From: Micromonospora fulviviridis
Lineage (GTDB): Bacteria; Actinomycetota; Actinomycetes; Mycobacteriales; Micromonosporaceae
NCBI RefSeq assembly: GCF_014648395.1
Contig: NZ_BMRA01000003.1
Span: 103,055-157,916 of the forward strand
Direction of reading: 5' to 3'
Length of the DNA: 54,862 bases
The position numbers and the translations under genes were made by a program. Position 1 is the first letter of the stretch, and each line of letters opens with the position of its first letter. The notes under the pieces were generated by a model that ran no database searches, was not told the DNA's origin, and worked only from the letters and a program-made list of their open reading frames with translations. This document shows, in pieces, positions 1-10,400 of the stretch.

Positions 1-1631
1 GCAGCGCCGCCGACCTGGTGGCCGACCCGGCCATCGGGCTGCGCCGCCCCGAGGACGGGTACGCCCTGCTCGACCGGCTGGTGGAGCGGGAACTGATCAG
101 CTGGGACGCCGCGCTGCCGGTCAGCCCGGACGCCGAGCGGGTGCTGGCCGACCGGATCGCGGGGATCGGCGACGAGGCCGCCCGGAGCACCGCCCGGGCC
201 GGGTTCGACCGGCTGCGCGCCGCCCGCGACGCGGTGGCCGAGGCGGCCGGTGACCCGGTGCGGCTGCGTGCCGCCCTGGACACCCTCGACGCCACCTTCA
301 CGGAGCTGACCGGCGTCCCCGCCGTGCGCCGCGCCGGCCAGATGTACGCCGGCCGCACCATCTGCTACGAGGACAGCGCCCGCGACCTGGACGTGGTCTT
401 CGGCGCGCCGCTGCTGGCCGAGCTGGCCGCCCCGCTGGACGTGCTGCTGCGCGCCGCCCGGTGGATGGGGAACGCGCTGGCCGAGGCGTACGACGAGGTG
501 TTCCGCGGGCTCTACGAGGAGCTGCGCGCCGAGGCCGGCGCCGGCCCGGTGGCCCTGGCGGACCTGTGGTTCCTGGCCCAGGGCCTGTTCTGGGGCGGGG
601 GCGAGCGCCCGGTCGACGCGGTCGCCGCCGACTTCGCCGCCCGCTGGGCCGGGCTGTTCGGGCTGGACGGGCTGCCGCCGGGCACCACCGACGTGCGGCT
701 GCGGGCGGCCGACCTTGCCGACCGGGTCGACGCGGCCTTCCCCGGCGCCCGGCCGACCTGGTCCAACGCCGTGATGCAAAGCCCCGACCTGCAGATCTGC
801 GCCACCGACGCGGCGGCGCTGGCCCGGGGCGAGTACACCGTGGTGCTCGGCGAGCTGCACGCCGCCTGGTCCTCGTTCGACTGCGCGGTCTTCACCCCGT
901 CCCACCCCGACGTGGAGCGGCTGCGCGCCGCGCTGGCCGAGGACCTGGGCGAGCGGCGGGTCCGGCTGCTCTTCCCGGCCGAGTGGCCGCGCCGGACCAG
1001 CCGTACCGCCGAGTCGTTGACCGGGCCCACGGACCGGCACCTGGCCTTCCAGGACGCGCCGGGCGCGGAGCCGGACCGGGTGCTGCCCACCGTGGACCTC
1101 ACCGTCACCGAGGTCGACGGGCGGCTGGTGGCCACCGCCTCCGACGGGCAGCGCTGGCCCCTCACCGAGGTCTTCGCGGAGCTGCTCAGCGCGCACGCGG
1201 TGGACGGCTTCAAGCTGGTCGCCGCCGCGCCGTACACGCCCCGGATCACGCTGGACCGGCTGGTGGTGGCCCGGCAGACCTGGCGGACCACGGTGGGGGA
1301 GACCGGCCTGGCGCAGGCCGCCGGCGAGCGGCAGCGCTTCCTGGCCGTACGGGACTGGCGGCGCCGGCTCGGCCTGCCCGAGCAGGTCTACGTGAAGCTC
1401 GGCACCGAGACCAAGCCCTGCTTCGTGGACCTGGCCAGCCCGGCCTTCGCCAACATGTTCTGCGCCATGGTCCGGGCCGCCCGGGTCGACGGCGGCGACG
1501 GCGTCTCGCTCACGGTCAGCGAGATGCTGCCCACCACCGACCAGGCGTGGGTGCCCGACGGCGCGGGCCGCCGCTACTTCAGCGAGCTGCGCCTGCACCT
1601 CGTGGACACCCAGGGGACGGAGGACCGATGA
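1..1631 (+). CDS. LanB-like (lantibiotic dehydratase N-terminal family) protein, first copy, 5' partial
   Basis: The frame is open from base 3, so the true start lies left of the window; the GTG at 18 is only the first internal start-like codon. The 540-odd visible residues align along their length with the complete protein that follows: PVSPDAERVL, then GQMYAGRTICYEDSARDL, and a C-terminal LGTETKPCFVDL block. That pattern matches the glutamylation (Lant_dehydr_N) domain of class I lantibiotic dehydratases, which use glutamyl-tRNA to acylate Ser/Thr side chains; relatives called PEARLs add an amino acid from tRNA to a peptide C terminus. No SpaB_C-type elimination domain follows, because the gene stops right after the C-terminal block. 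The stop overlaps the next start (ATGA). The family call is by recognition of motifs; substrate and activity are unknown. Confidence 0.75.
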   Translation, partial: SAADLVADPAIGLRRPEDGYALLDRLVERELISWDAALPVSPDAERVLADRIAGIGDEAARSTARAGFDRLRAARDAVAEAAGDPVRLRAALDTLDATFTELTGVPAVRRAGQMYAGRTICYEDSARDLDVVFGAPLLAELAAPLDVLLRAARWMGNALAEAYDEVFRGLYEELRAEAGAGPVALADLWFLAQGLFWGGGERPVDAVAADFAARWAGLFGLDGLPPGTTDVRLRAADLADRVDAAFPGARPTWSNAVMQSPDLQICATDAAALARGEYTVVLGELHAAWSSFDCAVFTPSHPDVERLRAALAEDLGERRVRLLFPAEWPRRTSRTAESLTGPTDRHLAFQDAPGAEPDRVLPTVDLTVTEVDGRLVATASDGQRWPLTEVFAELLSAHAVDGFKLVAAAPYTPRITLDRLVVARQTWRTTVGETGLAQAAGERQRFLAVRDWRRRLGLPEQVYVKLGTETKPCFVDLASPAFANMFCAMVRAARVDGGDGVSLTVSEMLPTTDQAWVPDGAGRRYFSELRLHLVDTQGTEDR

Positions 1632-3931
1632 GCCACCTGCTGCCACTGGGGGAGACCGGCTGGTCGGTCTGGCGGGACGTGGTGCTGCGTACCGCCGGTT
1701 TCCCGGCGGCGGGCCTCGACCGGTTCGCGGCGCCGGAGGCGGCGGCCGTCGCCGACGGGGTGCTCACCGGCGCGAGCGGCCCGGAACTGCTCGACAAGGT
1801 GCTGCGCGAGGCGTTCGCCGAGTCGTCCGCCGTGGTGAACGAGCTCGCCGCCGACCCGCTGCTGCGCGAGGCGGTCACCTGGCAGAACGCGGACATGCTC
1901 GTGGCGCTCGACGGCCTGCTGCGCACCGATCCCGAGGTGCGCAACGTACGCCGGCGCAAGCGCGAACTGAGCCTGCTGCGCTACTGGCAGCGGTACTGCG
2001 GCAAGGCGGAGACGATCGGCTTCTTCGGCCCGGTCTGCTGGGGGACCTTCGATCCGGCGGAGCCGGGTGTCCGGTTGTCGCCCGGCCCGTCGCTGGTCGA
2101 CCGGCGGCACGTGTTCTTCGAGGCGTGGGCGCTGATCGCGTACGCCGACCGGCTGGGTGACGACCTGGCGGTGCGCCGCTGGTGGGCTCCCGCGCTGCAA
2201 CCGCACCTGACCGTCGACGGGCGCCAGCTGCGCTGGCCACTGCACCCGCCGATCGCGCTGACCCCGACCGAGGCCCGGCTGCTCGCCGCCTGCGACGGGC
2301 GGACGCCCGCGATCGAGCTGGCCGAACGGATGCACGCCGACGGCGAGGTGCACGGCGTCGACGACGTCTACCTGCTGCTCGACCGGTGGGTCGATCGCGG
2401 CCAGCTCATCTGGGGCGCCAACCTGCCGGTCAGCCCCGACGCCGAGCGGGTCCTCGTGGAGCGGATCGGGCTCATCGGCGACGAGAGCGTCCGGGTCGAG
2501 GTGGCGGCCGGCTTCGACCGGCTCCGCGCGGCCCGGGACGCGGTCGCCGCCGCGGCCGGCGACCCGGACCGGCTCGGCGCCGCCCTGGCCGCACTGAACA
2601 CCGAGTTCACGGCGGTGACCGGCCGGCCGGCCACCCGCCAGAGCGGCCAGATGTACGTCGGCCGCACCGTCTGCTACGAGGAGACCGCCCGGGACCTGGA
2701 GTTCACGGTCGGCTCGGCCGTCCTGGACGCGCTGGCCGGCCCGCTGGCGCTGGTGCTGCAGACCGCCCGGTGGTTCACCGGGGAGGTCGCCGCCCGATGC
2801 GCCGAACTCTTCGCCGAGCTGCACGACGAGCTGGCCGCCGACGGCCCGGTGCGGCTGGCCGACCTCTGGTCGCTGGCCCAGGGGACCCTGGTCGCACCGG
2901 ACGGCCCCATCGGCCGGGCCGGCGCCACCCTGACCGAGCGGTGGGCGGAACTGTTCGGCCTGCGCGACCTGCCCGCCGACCAGGCGGAGCTGCTGCTGCG
3001 CGCCGAGGACCTGGCCGAGCGGGTCCGGCAGCTCTTCCCGGCGGAGCGCCCCGGCTGGCCGTCGGCCCGGCTGCACAACCCGGACGTCCAGCTCAGCGCG
3101 GCGTCGCCGGAGGCGATCGGGCGGGGCGAGTTCCTGCTCGTGCTCGGCGAGCTGCACCCGGCCCATGTCGCCTACGACAGCGCCGTCTTCGGCCTGTTCC
3201 ACCGCGACCCGGCCGCGCTGCGGGCCGCCGGCGACGTCGACCTCGGCCCCGCCCGGCTGCGGCTGCTGTGGCCGGACAGCTATCCCCGCCGGACCACCCG
3301 CACCACGTACGGACTGACCGGGCCCGCCGACCGCCAGCTCGGCATCGACAGCGCCCACGGCGCGGATCCCGACCAGCTGGTGCCGGCCACCGCGGTCACC
3401 GTGGAGGGCGCCGCCGGCCAGCTCGTCGCGATCTTCCCCGACGGCGGACGCCGGCCGCTCATGGAGGTCTTCGCCAGCCTGCTCGACTCGCTGCTGATCG
3501 ACGCCTTCAAGCTGCTCGACCCGGCACCGCACACGCCCCGGATCACCATCGACCGGCTGGTGGTGGCCCGCCGCACCTGGCGGAGCACGGCCGGCGAATG
3601 CGGCCTGGCCGGGCACACCGACGAGACCGCCCGCTACCTCGCCGTACGCCGGTGGCGGGCGGCCGCCGGCCTGCCCGAGCGGGTGTTCGTGAAGGTGGGC
3701 ACCGAGATCAAGCCCTGCTACGTCGACCTGACCGGCCCGCTCTACGCGCAGTCGCTGTGCGCCATGGTGGACGCCGCCCACCGGACCAGCCCGGACGTCC
3801 CGATCGTGGTCTCCGAGCTGCTGCCCGCCCCGGACCGGTCCTGGGTCACCGACGCGCAGGGCCGCGGCTACGTCAGCGAACTGCGACTCCAGATCACCGA
3901 CCCGACCGAGCACCGGGGAGACCACGGGTGA
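1628..3931 (+). CDS. LanB-like (lantibiotic dehydratase N-terminal family) protein, second copy, full length
   Basis: 767 residues, starting at an ATG that overlaps the previous stop by 4 nt. Family hallmarks are VLRTAGFPA near residue 20, RYCGKAETIGFFGP near residues 118-132, a repeated-in-both-copies PVSPDAERVL block, and VGTEIKPCYVDL near residue 690. The length fits a stand-alone glutamylation domain of a split LanB or a PEARL, not a full two-domain dehydratase of about 1000 residues. It would act in the cytoplasm on an aminoacyl-tRNA and a carrier-bound or free peptide. It is a tandem paralogue of the upstream gene and is coupled by a GTGA overlap to an NRPS, so it probably modifies the assembly-line product. 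No RiPP precursor gene or elimination-domain partner is visible within the window, though one could lie upstream. Confidence 0.8.
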   Translation: MSHLLPLGETGWSVWRDVVLRTAGFPAAGLDRFAAPEAAAVADGVLTGASGPELLDKVLREAFAESSAVVNELAADPLLREAVTWQNADMLVALDGLLRTDPEVRNVRRRKRELSLLRYWQRYCGKAETIGFFGPVCWGTFDPAEPGVRLSPGPSLVDRRHVFFEAWALIAYADRLGDDLAVRRWWAPALQPHLTVDGRQLRWPLHPPIALTPTEARLLAACDGRTPAIELAERMHADGEVHGVDDVYLLLDRWVDRGQLIWGANLPVSPDAERVLVERIGLIGDESVRVEVAAGFDRLRAARDAVAAAAGDPDRLGAALAALNTEFTAVTGRPATRQSGQMYVGRTVCYEETARDLEFTVGSAVLDALAGPLALVLQTARWFTGEVAARCAELFAELHDELAADGPVRLADLWSLAQGTLVAPDGPIGRAGATLTERWAELFGLRDLPADQAELLLRAEDLAERVRQLFPAERPGWPSARLHNPDVQLSAASPEAIGRGEFLLVLGELHPAHVAYDSAVFGLFHRDPAALRAAGDVDLGPARLRLLWPDSYPRRTTRTTYGLTGPADRQLGIDSAHGADPDQLVPATAVTVEGAAGQLVAIFPDGGRRPLMEVFASLLDSLLIDAFKLLDPAPHTPRITIDRLVVARRTWRSTAGECGLAGHTDETARYLAVRRWRAAAGLPERVFVKVGTEIKPCYVDLTGPLYAQSLCAMVDAAHRTSPDVPIVVSELLPAPDRSWVTDAQGRGYVSELRLQITDPTEHRGDHG

Positions 3932-6900
3932 CCGACATCCTGACCGTCAGCGCCGCGTACGGGGCGGACCTGCCCTGGCCCGACGCGACCCTGGCCGACC
4001 TGATCGCCGCGCAGGCCGCCCGCACCCCCGACGCGGTGGCGGTACGCCAGTGGGACACCCGGCTGACCTACCGGCAGCTCGTCGACCGGGCCGCCGGGCT
4101 GGCCGCCGCGCTGCGCGAGCGCGGGATCCGCCCCGGCGACCGGGTCGGGGTCTGCGGGGCGCGTACCCCCGACCTGGTGGTCACCGTGGTCGGCGTGCTG
4201 CTGGCCGGGGCCGCGTACGTGCCGTTGGAGCCGGGCGGCCCCCGCGAGCGGCTGCGCGAGATCGCCCGCGACGCCGGGATCCGGGTGGTGGCCGGGGACG
4301 CCGCGGCGGCCGAGTTCGGCGACGAGCCCGGCGTCGAGGCGGTCGGCCTGCCCGGCCCGGCCCCCCTCGCGCCCTGCCCGGCCCGCCCCGGCGACCCGGC
4401 GTACGTGCTGTTCACCTCCGGCTCCACGGGCCGGCCCAAGGGGGTGCTCACCACCCACCGCAACGCCGTCGAGTTCGTCACCGGCGTCGCCGCGCTGACC
4501 GGCGCCGACGCCTCGGTACGCAGCCTCGGCATCGCCTCGCTCGGCTTCGACGCGGCCACCATGGACCTGTTCGTGCCGCTGCTGCTGGGCGGCGCAGTGC
4601 AGCTGCTCGGCGCCGACGACCGGGCCGACCCGGTCCGGCTGGCCCGGTTCGTCGCCGCGCACGAGGTGACCTGGGGCTTCATCACCCCGACCGTGCTCGC
4701 CCTGCTCGACCCGGCGGAGCTGCCGTCCTGGCGGGTGCTGCTCTGCGGCGGCGAGGCGGTCCCGGCCGAGCTGGTCGCCCGCTGGGCCCCCGGCCGGCGC
4801 TTCCTCAACGGCTACGGCCCCACCGAGACCACCGTGCTGGCGGTCAGCGGCGACCTCACCGCCGCCGACACCGACCCGGTGCCGATCGGCCTGCCCCTGC
4901 CCAACCACCGGGCGTACGTGGTGGACGCCGACCTGCGCCCGGTGCCGCCGGGGGAGACCGGCGAGCTGCTGATCGGCGGCCCCGGCCTGGCCGACGGCTA
5001 CCTCAACCGGCCCGGGCTGACCGCCGAGCGGTTCGTCCCCGACCCGTTCGGCGACCGCCCCGGCGAGCGGCTCTACCGCACCGGCGACCTGGTCCGCCAG
5101 GCGTCCGACGGCCGGATCGTCTACCTGGGCCGGGCCGACCGGCAGGTCAAGGTGCGCGGCCAGCGGATCGAGCTGGGCGAGGTCGAGGCCGTGCTGGCCG
5201 GGCACCCCGGCGTCGACCGGGTCGCCGTGGAGGCCCTGCCCGGTCCGGCCGGCACCGAGCTGGTCGCCTTCCTCACCCCCGCCGACGCGCCCGACGACGA
5301 GACACTGCGGGCGTACGCCGGGCCGCGGCTGACCACCGCGATGCTGCCGGCCCGGACGGTGCGGCTGGCCGCGCTGCCGGTCAGCCCTACCAGCGGCAAG
5401 CTGGACCGGCCGGCGCTGCGCGCCCTCGCCGTGGCCGCACCGCGGGAGGCCGACGAGGACGCCGGCGGTGACCCGGTGGAGGCGGCGGTCCGGCGACTGT
5501 GGGCCCGGCTGCTCGGCGCCGTCCCCGGCCCGGACAGCGACTTCCTGGCCGCCGGCGGCAACTCCATCGCGGCCATGCGGCTGGTCGCCGCGCTCCGCGC
5601 CGAGCTGGGCCGGCGGGTCGACACCCGGGTGCTGTTCACCGACCGCACCTTCGCCGCGCTGGTCGACCGGGTACGGGCCGCCGCCCCCGCCGACGGCGAC
5701 GAGCTGACCACCGGCAACCCGCCCACGCTCTCCCCGCCGCAGCGGCGGCTCTGGTTCATGGACCAGCTCGCCCCGTCCAGCGCCCCGTACAACATCGCCG
5801 TGGCGCACCGGCTGCGCGGGCCGCTGGACACCGCCGCGCTCGGCGCCGCGCTGCGCGCCGTGGCCGAGCGGCACGACGTGCTGCGCTGGCGGATCCCGCA
5901 GACCGGCGGGGTGCCGTACGCGGTCCGCGAGGAACCGACCGACGTGGCCGTGCCGGTGGTCGACCTGACCGGCGCCGCCGACGCCGAGGCGGAGCTGGCC
6001 GGCATGCTCGCGGCCGGCGCCGGGCACTCCTTCGACCTGGCCACCGGGCCGCCCTGGCAGGTGACGGTCTACCGGCTGGCCGCCGACACCCACGTGCTCG
6101 CGATCACCGTGCACCACGCGGTCTTCGACGGCTGGTCCGAGGCGCTGCTCTACGACGAGCTGGCCGAGGCGTACGCCCGGGCGGGCGCCGGCGCCCCGCC
6201 GGCCCGGCCGCCGCTGCCCGCCACGTACGCCGACTACGCGGTCTGGCGCGCGGAGCGGGACCGCCGCCGCGGCGCGGCCGACCTGGCCTGGTGGACCGAG
6301 CACCTGGCCGGCGCGCCGACCGTGCTGGACCTGCCCCGGGACCGGCCCCGCCCGGCGGTGCAGACCTACGCCGGCGTCGAGGCCGCGGTGCGGCTCACCG
6401 AGGCGGCCGACCGGGCCGTGCGCGAGCTTGCCGCCCGGCGCGGCACCACCGTGGCGGCCGTGCTGCTGGCCGGCTTCGGCGAGCTGCTGCGCCGGCTCAC
6501 CGGCGGCGACGACCACGTGCTCGGCGCGATCGTCGCCGACCGGCGGCTGGCCGCCTTCGACGACGTCATCGGCTTCTTCATCGACACCGTGCCGGTGCGG
6601 GTCCGCACCGGCGGGGCGACCTTCGCCGGGCTGGTCGACCGGTGCGCCGCCGAGCTGCACGCGGTCACCGAGCATCCCGGTGCGCCGCTGGAACGGATCG
6701 TCGAGGCGCTCGGCGTCGGGCGGGACACCTCCCGCGCGCCGCTCGTGCAGGTGCTGTTCAACGTGCTCAACTTCGTCCCGCCCCGGCTCGCGCTGACCGG
6801 CCTGGCCGTCGAGCCGGTGCCGGTGCCGAAGCCCGGCTCGCCCTTCGACATCACCGTCTACGTGGTGGAACGGGACGGCCGGGCCGGCGTCGAGGTGGTG

Positions 6901-7428
6901 CACAACCCGGACCTGTTCGACGCGGCCCGGATCGAGGGGCTCCTGGCCGACCTGGCCGCCCTGGTCGGCGCCCTCGCGGCCGACCCGGACGCGCCCGCCG
7001 ACCAGGTCGCCCCGGAGCTGCCCCGGCCGGCGGTACGGGTGCCGGCGCTGGGCGCCATGACCGTGGCCGCCGCCGAGCCGGCCCGGGCCCCGCTGCCCAC
7101 CGGGCCGGACGCGCTCACCGCCACCGAGGAGCTGATCGCCGGCATCTGGCGGGAGGTGCTCGGCCGGGACCGGGTCGGGGTCGTCGACAACTTCTTCGAC
7201 ATCGGCGGCCACTCGATGGCCCTCGCCGCCGTGCACGCCCGGCTCACCGAGGCCACCGGCCGCTCCCTCACCATGCTCGACCTGTTCCGCCACCCGACCG
7301 TGCGGGCACTCGCCGCCAGCCTCGACGGCGCCGCCGACCGGCCGGAACTGGCCCGCGCCGCGCTCCGGGCCGCCGCCCGGCGGGGCCGCGCCCGCCGTAC
7401 CCCACCCCGACGACCGAACCAGCCGTGA
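3928..7428 (+). CDS. nonribosomal peptide synthetase, A-T-C-T
   Basis: 1166 residues from a GTG overlapping the previous stop, with GGGGAG about 8 nt upstream. Adenylation domain about residues 15-510 ([38 protein letters not shown]); first carrier with GGNS Ser546; condensation domain about 600-1030 with HHAVFDG at 729-735; second carrier with GGHS Ser1096. Extracting the ten specificity residues by eye gives D-A-M-F-L-G-G-V-L-K, which I do not match to a known amino acid but which looks hydrophobic. Starting directly with A suggests an initiation module, unless another synthetase lies upstream. The second carrier has no A domain of its own, so it is charged by the single A domain or in trans. 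The PKS gene follows after 47 bp, so the second carrier probably hands its chain to the KS. Confidence 0.93.
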   Translation: MTDILTVSAAYGADLPWPDATLADLIAAQAARTPDAVAVRQWDTRLTYRQLVDRAAGLAAALRERGIRPGDRVGVCGARTPDLVVTVVGVLLAGAAYVPLEPGGPRERLREIARDAGIRVVAGDAAAAEFGDEPGVEAVGLPGPAPLAPCPARPGDPAYVLFTSGSTGRPKGVLTTHRNAVEFVTGVAALTGADASVRSLGIASLGFDAATMDLFVPLLLGGAVQLLGADDRADPVRLARFVAAHEVTWGFITPTVLALLDPAELPSWRVLLCGGEAVPAELVARWAPGRRFLNGYGPTETTVLAVSGDLTAADTDPVPIGLPLPNHRAYVVDADLRPVPPGETGELLIGGPGLADGYLNRPGLTAERFVPDPFGDRPGERLYRTGDLVRQASDGRIVYLGRADRQVKVRGQRIELGEVEAVLAGHPGVDRVAVEALPGPAGTELVAFLTPADAPDDETLRAYAGPRLTTAMLPARTVRLAALPVSPTSGKLDRPALRALAVAAPREADEDAGGDPVEAAVRRLWARLLGAVPGPDSDFLAAGGNSIAAMRLVAALRAELGRRVDTRVLFTDRTFAALVDRVRAAAPADGDELTTGNPPTLSPPQRRLWFMDQLAPSSAPYNIAVAHRLRGPLDTAALGAALRAVAERHDVLRWRIPQTGGVPYAVREEPTDVAVPVVDLTGAADAEAELAGMLAAGAGHSFDLATGPPWQVTVYRLAADTHVLAITVHHAVFDGWSEALLYDELAEAYARAGAGAPPARPPLPATYADYAVWRAERDRRRGAADLAWWTEHLAGAPTVLDLPRDRPRPAVQTYAGVEAAVRLTEAADRAVRELAARRGTTVAAVLLAGFGELLRRLTGGDDHVLGAIVADRRLAAFDDVIGFFIDTVPVRVRTGGATFAGLVDRCAAELHAVTEHPGAPLERIVEALGVGRDTSRAPLVQVLFNVLNFVPPRLALTGLAVEPVPVPKPGSPFDITVYVVERDGRAGVEVVHNPDLFDAARIEGLLADLAALVGALAADPDAPADQVAPELPRPAVRVPALGAMTVAAAEPARAPLPTGPDALTATEELIAGIWREVLGRDRVGVVDNFFDIGGHSMALAAVHARLTEATGRSLTMLDLFRHPTVRALAASLDGAADRPELARAALRAAARRGRARRTPPRRPNQP

Positions 7429-7475
7429 CGCCGCAACCCCTCCCCGACGTACCGCGTGAGCTAAGGACAACCCCG

Positions 7476-10400
7476 ATGCAGAACGACATCCCCTCCACCG
7501 ACGACGGCATCGAACCGATCGCGATCGTCGGGCTCGCCGCCCGCCTGCCCGGCGCGGCCGACGTCGACGAGTTCTGGCGAAACCTGGTCGACGGCGTCGA
7601 GTCGGTGACCGAGCTGACCCGCGAGGAGCAGCTAGCCCGTGGCGCCACCCCCGAGGAGGTCGACGACCCCGGCTGGGTGAGCCGCGCCCCGCTGGTCGAC
7701 GGCTACGACGAGTTCGACGCCGGCCTGTTCGGGATGACCGCCCGCGAGGCCGAGATCACCGACCCGCAGCACCGCCTGTTCCTGGAGAGCTGCTACACCG
7801 CGCTCCAGGACGCCGGCTACGACCCGGCCCGCTACGACGGCGCGGTCGGCGTCTACGCCGGCACCGGCGGCAACACGTACCTGCACCGCAACGTGCTGCG
7901 CAACAAGCGGGTCGGCGGCAGCCCGCACGGCGCGGTCTCGCTGGCCACCGGCAACTCGCCGAACTACGTGGCCACCAACGTCTCCTACCGGCTCGACCTG
8001 CGCGGCCCCAGCCTGACCGTGCACACCGCCTGCTCCACCTCGCTGGTGGCGTTCCACCTGGCCTGCGAGGCGCTGCGCAACGGCGAGTGCGACATGGCCC
8101 TGGCCGGTGGGGTGAACATCGAGCTGCCGCACGTCGGCTACCTCGGCATGGACGGCTTCACCTCGCCGGACGGCCGGTGCCGCCCGTTCGACGCCGGGGC
8201 CAACGGCACGGTCTGGGGCAGCGGCGTCGGGGTGACCCTGCTCAAGCGCCTCTCCGACGCGATCGCCGACGGCGATTCCATCCGCGCCGTGGTGCTCGGC
8301 AACGCGATCAACAACGACGGCGCCGGCAAGGTCGGCTTCACCGCGCCCAGCATCGACGGCCAGATGGAGGCGGTCGCCCAGGCGGTCGGCCTGGCCGGCA
8401 TCGACCCGCGCACCATCAGCTACGTCGAGGCGCACGGCACCGGCACGGCGCTGGGCGACCCGATCGAGATCGCCGCCCTCTCCGCGGTGTACACCAAGGA
8501 CACCGACGACCGGGGCTGGTGCGGCATCGGCTCGGTGAAGTCCAACATCGGCCACCTCAGCCAGCCGTCCGGCATCGTCAGCGTGATCAAGACGGTGCTC
8601 GCCATGGAGCACGGCCTGATCCCGCCGACCATCAACTACGAGACCGCGAACCCGGCCATCGACTTCGCCGACACGCCGTTCTACGTGGCGAACACGCTGA
8701 CCAAGTGGGACACCGACGGCGGGCCGCGGCGCGCCGGGGTCAGCTCGTTCGGCATCGGCGGCACCAACGCGCACGTGGTGCTGGAGGAGGCGCCGGCCGC
8801 GTACCGGACCGAGCGGCGGGTCCGCCCGGCACACCTGCTCCAGGTCTCGGCGAAGACGCCGGCCGCGCTGGACACGGCGGTCAAGCGGCTCGCCGACCAT
8901 CTGGAGAACGGCACCGCGGGAGGTCCGGAGCTGCTCGCCGACGTCGCGCACACCCTGCGGGTCGGCCGCCAGCAGTACCCGCACCGCGCCGCCGTGGTCG
9001 CCAGCGACCTGCCGTCCGCGGCGGTCGCCCTGCGCGACAAGCGCAAGGGGCACCGCGGCGCCCTCGACGGCCCCGCCCCGCGGGTCGCCTTCCTGTTCAG
9101 CGGCCAGGGCTCCCAGTACGCCGGCATGGGCGCCGAGCTCTACGCCGAGGACCCGGCCTTCGCGGCCACCGTGGACGAGTGCGCCGAACTGCTCCGCCCC
9201 GAGCTGGGCCTGGACATCCGGGACCTGATCCTGGGCCGCGACCCGGAGGCGGGGGAGAAGCTCACCCAGACCCGCTACACCCAGCCCGCCCTGTTCACCG
9301 TCGAGTACGCCCTCGCCACCGCCTGGCAGCGCGCCGGCGTCGCCCCGGCCGCGATGCTCGGCCACTCCATCGGCGAGTACGTCGCCGCCACCGTGGCCGG
9401 CGTGCTCACCCTCCCCGACGCGCTGCGGGTGGTCGCCGCCCGGGGCCGGCTCATGCACTCGCTGCCGGCCGGCTCGATGCTCGCCGTGACGCTGGACGAG
9501 TCGGCCGTCGCCGACCGGCTGCCCGCCGGGCTCTCGGTCGCCACCGTCAACGGCCCGGGCACCTGCGTGGTGGCCGGCGAGACCGCGCTGGTCGAGGAGT
9601 TCGCCGCGAGCCTGGGCGGCAAGAACAAGTCCAAGCTGCTGCGGACCTCGCACGCCTTCCACTCGCCGATGATGGAACCGATCCTCGACGAGTTCACCGC
9701 GCTGATGGCGAGCGTGCCGCTGCGCCCGCCGGCCGTGCCGTTCCTGTCCAACGTGACCGGCACCTGGATCACCGAGGCGGAGGCCACCGACCCGGCGTAC
9801 TGGGCGGCACACCTGCGCCGGCCGGTCCGCTTCGGCGCCTGCGTGGCCACGCTGCTCGCCGAGGGCACCTGGGCGCTGGTCGAGTGCGGCCCGGGCCGCC
9901 AGCTCGCCAACCTGGCCCGGATGCAGGTCGCCAAGGCGTCCGAGGCGCAGCGGAAGCTCACCCCGCTGGGCAGCCTGCCCGGGCCGGGCGAACCGGTCGG
10001 CGACCTGGCCACCCTGCTCGGCAGCGCCGGTGCGCTCTGGTGCGCCGGGGTGCCGGTCACCCTGGCCGTCGACCCCGACGCCCGGCGGGTGCCGCTGCCC
10101 ACGTACCCCTTCGAGCGGCGCCGCTACTGGGTCGAGCCGGACCCGGTGGAGCAGGCGACGGCGCCGGTCGAGACCGGGCCCCGGCCGCTGCCGGAGTGGT
10201 TCGCGGTGCCGGTGTGGCGGCAGGCCGCCCCGGCGCGCACCGTCGTCCCGCTGGGCCGGTGCCTGGTGCTGGCCGACGGCCCGCGCGGCGAGGCGCTCGT
10301 CGCCGCGCTGCGCGCCGCCGGCGACGACCCGGTCGAGGTACGCGCCGGCACCGCCTTCGCCGCCACCGGCACCGGCTTCCGGCTACGCCCCGGGGTCCGC

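Noticed and set aside
1574..3925. Long open frames on the minus strand opposite the operon (also 3868-7470, 10383-13058, 12517-16803, 16914-22412)
   Set aside because: They are Arg/Gly/Pro/Gln-rich translations without domains and lie opposite genes with clear conserved motifs; long shadow frames are expected at this GC content.
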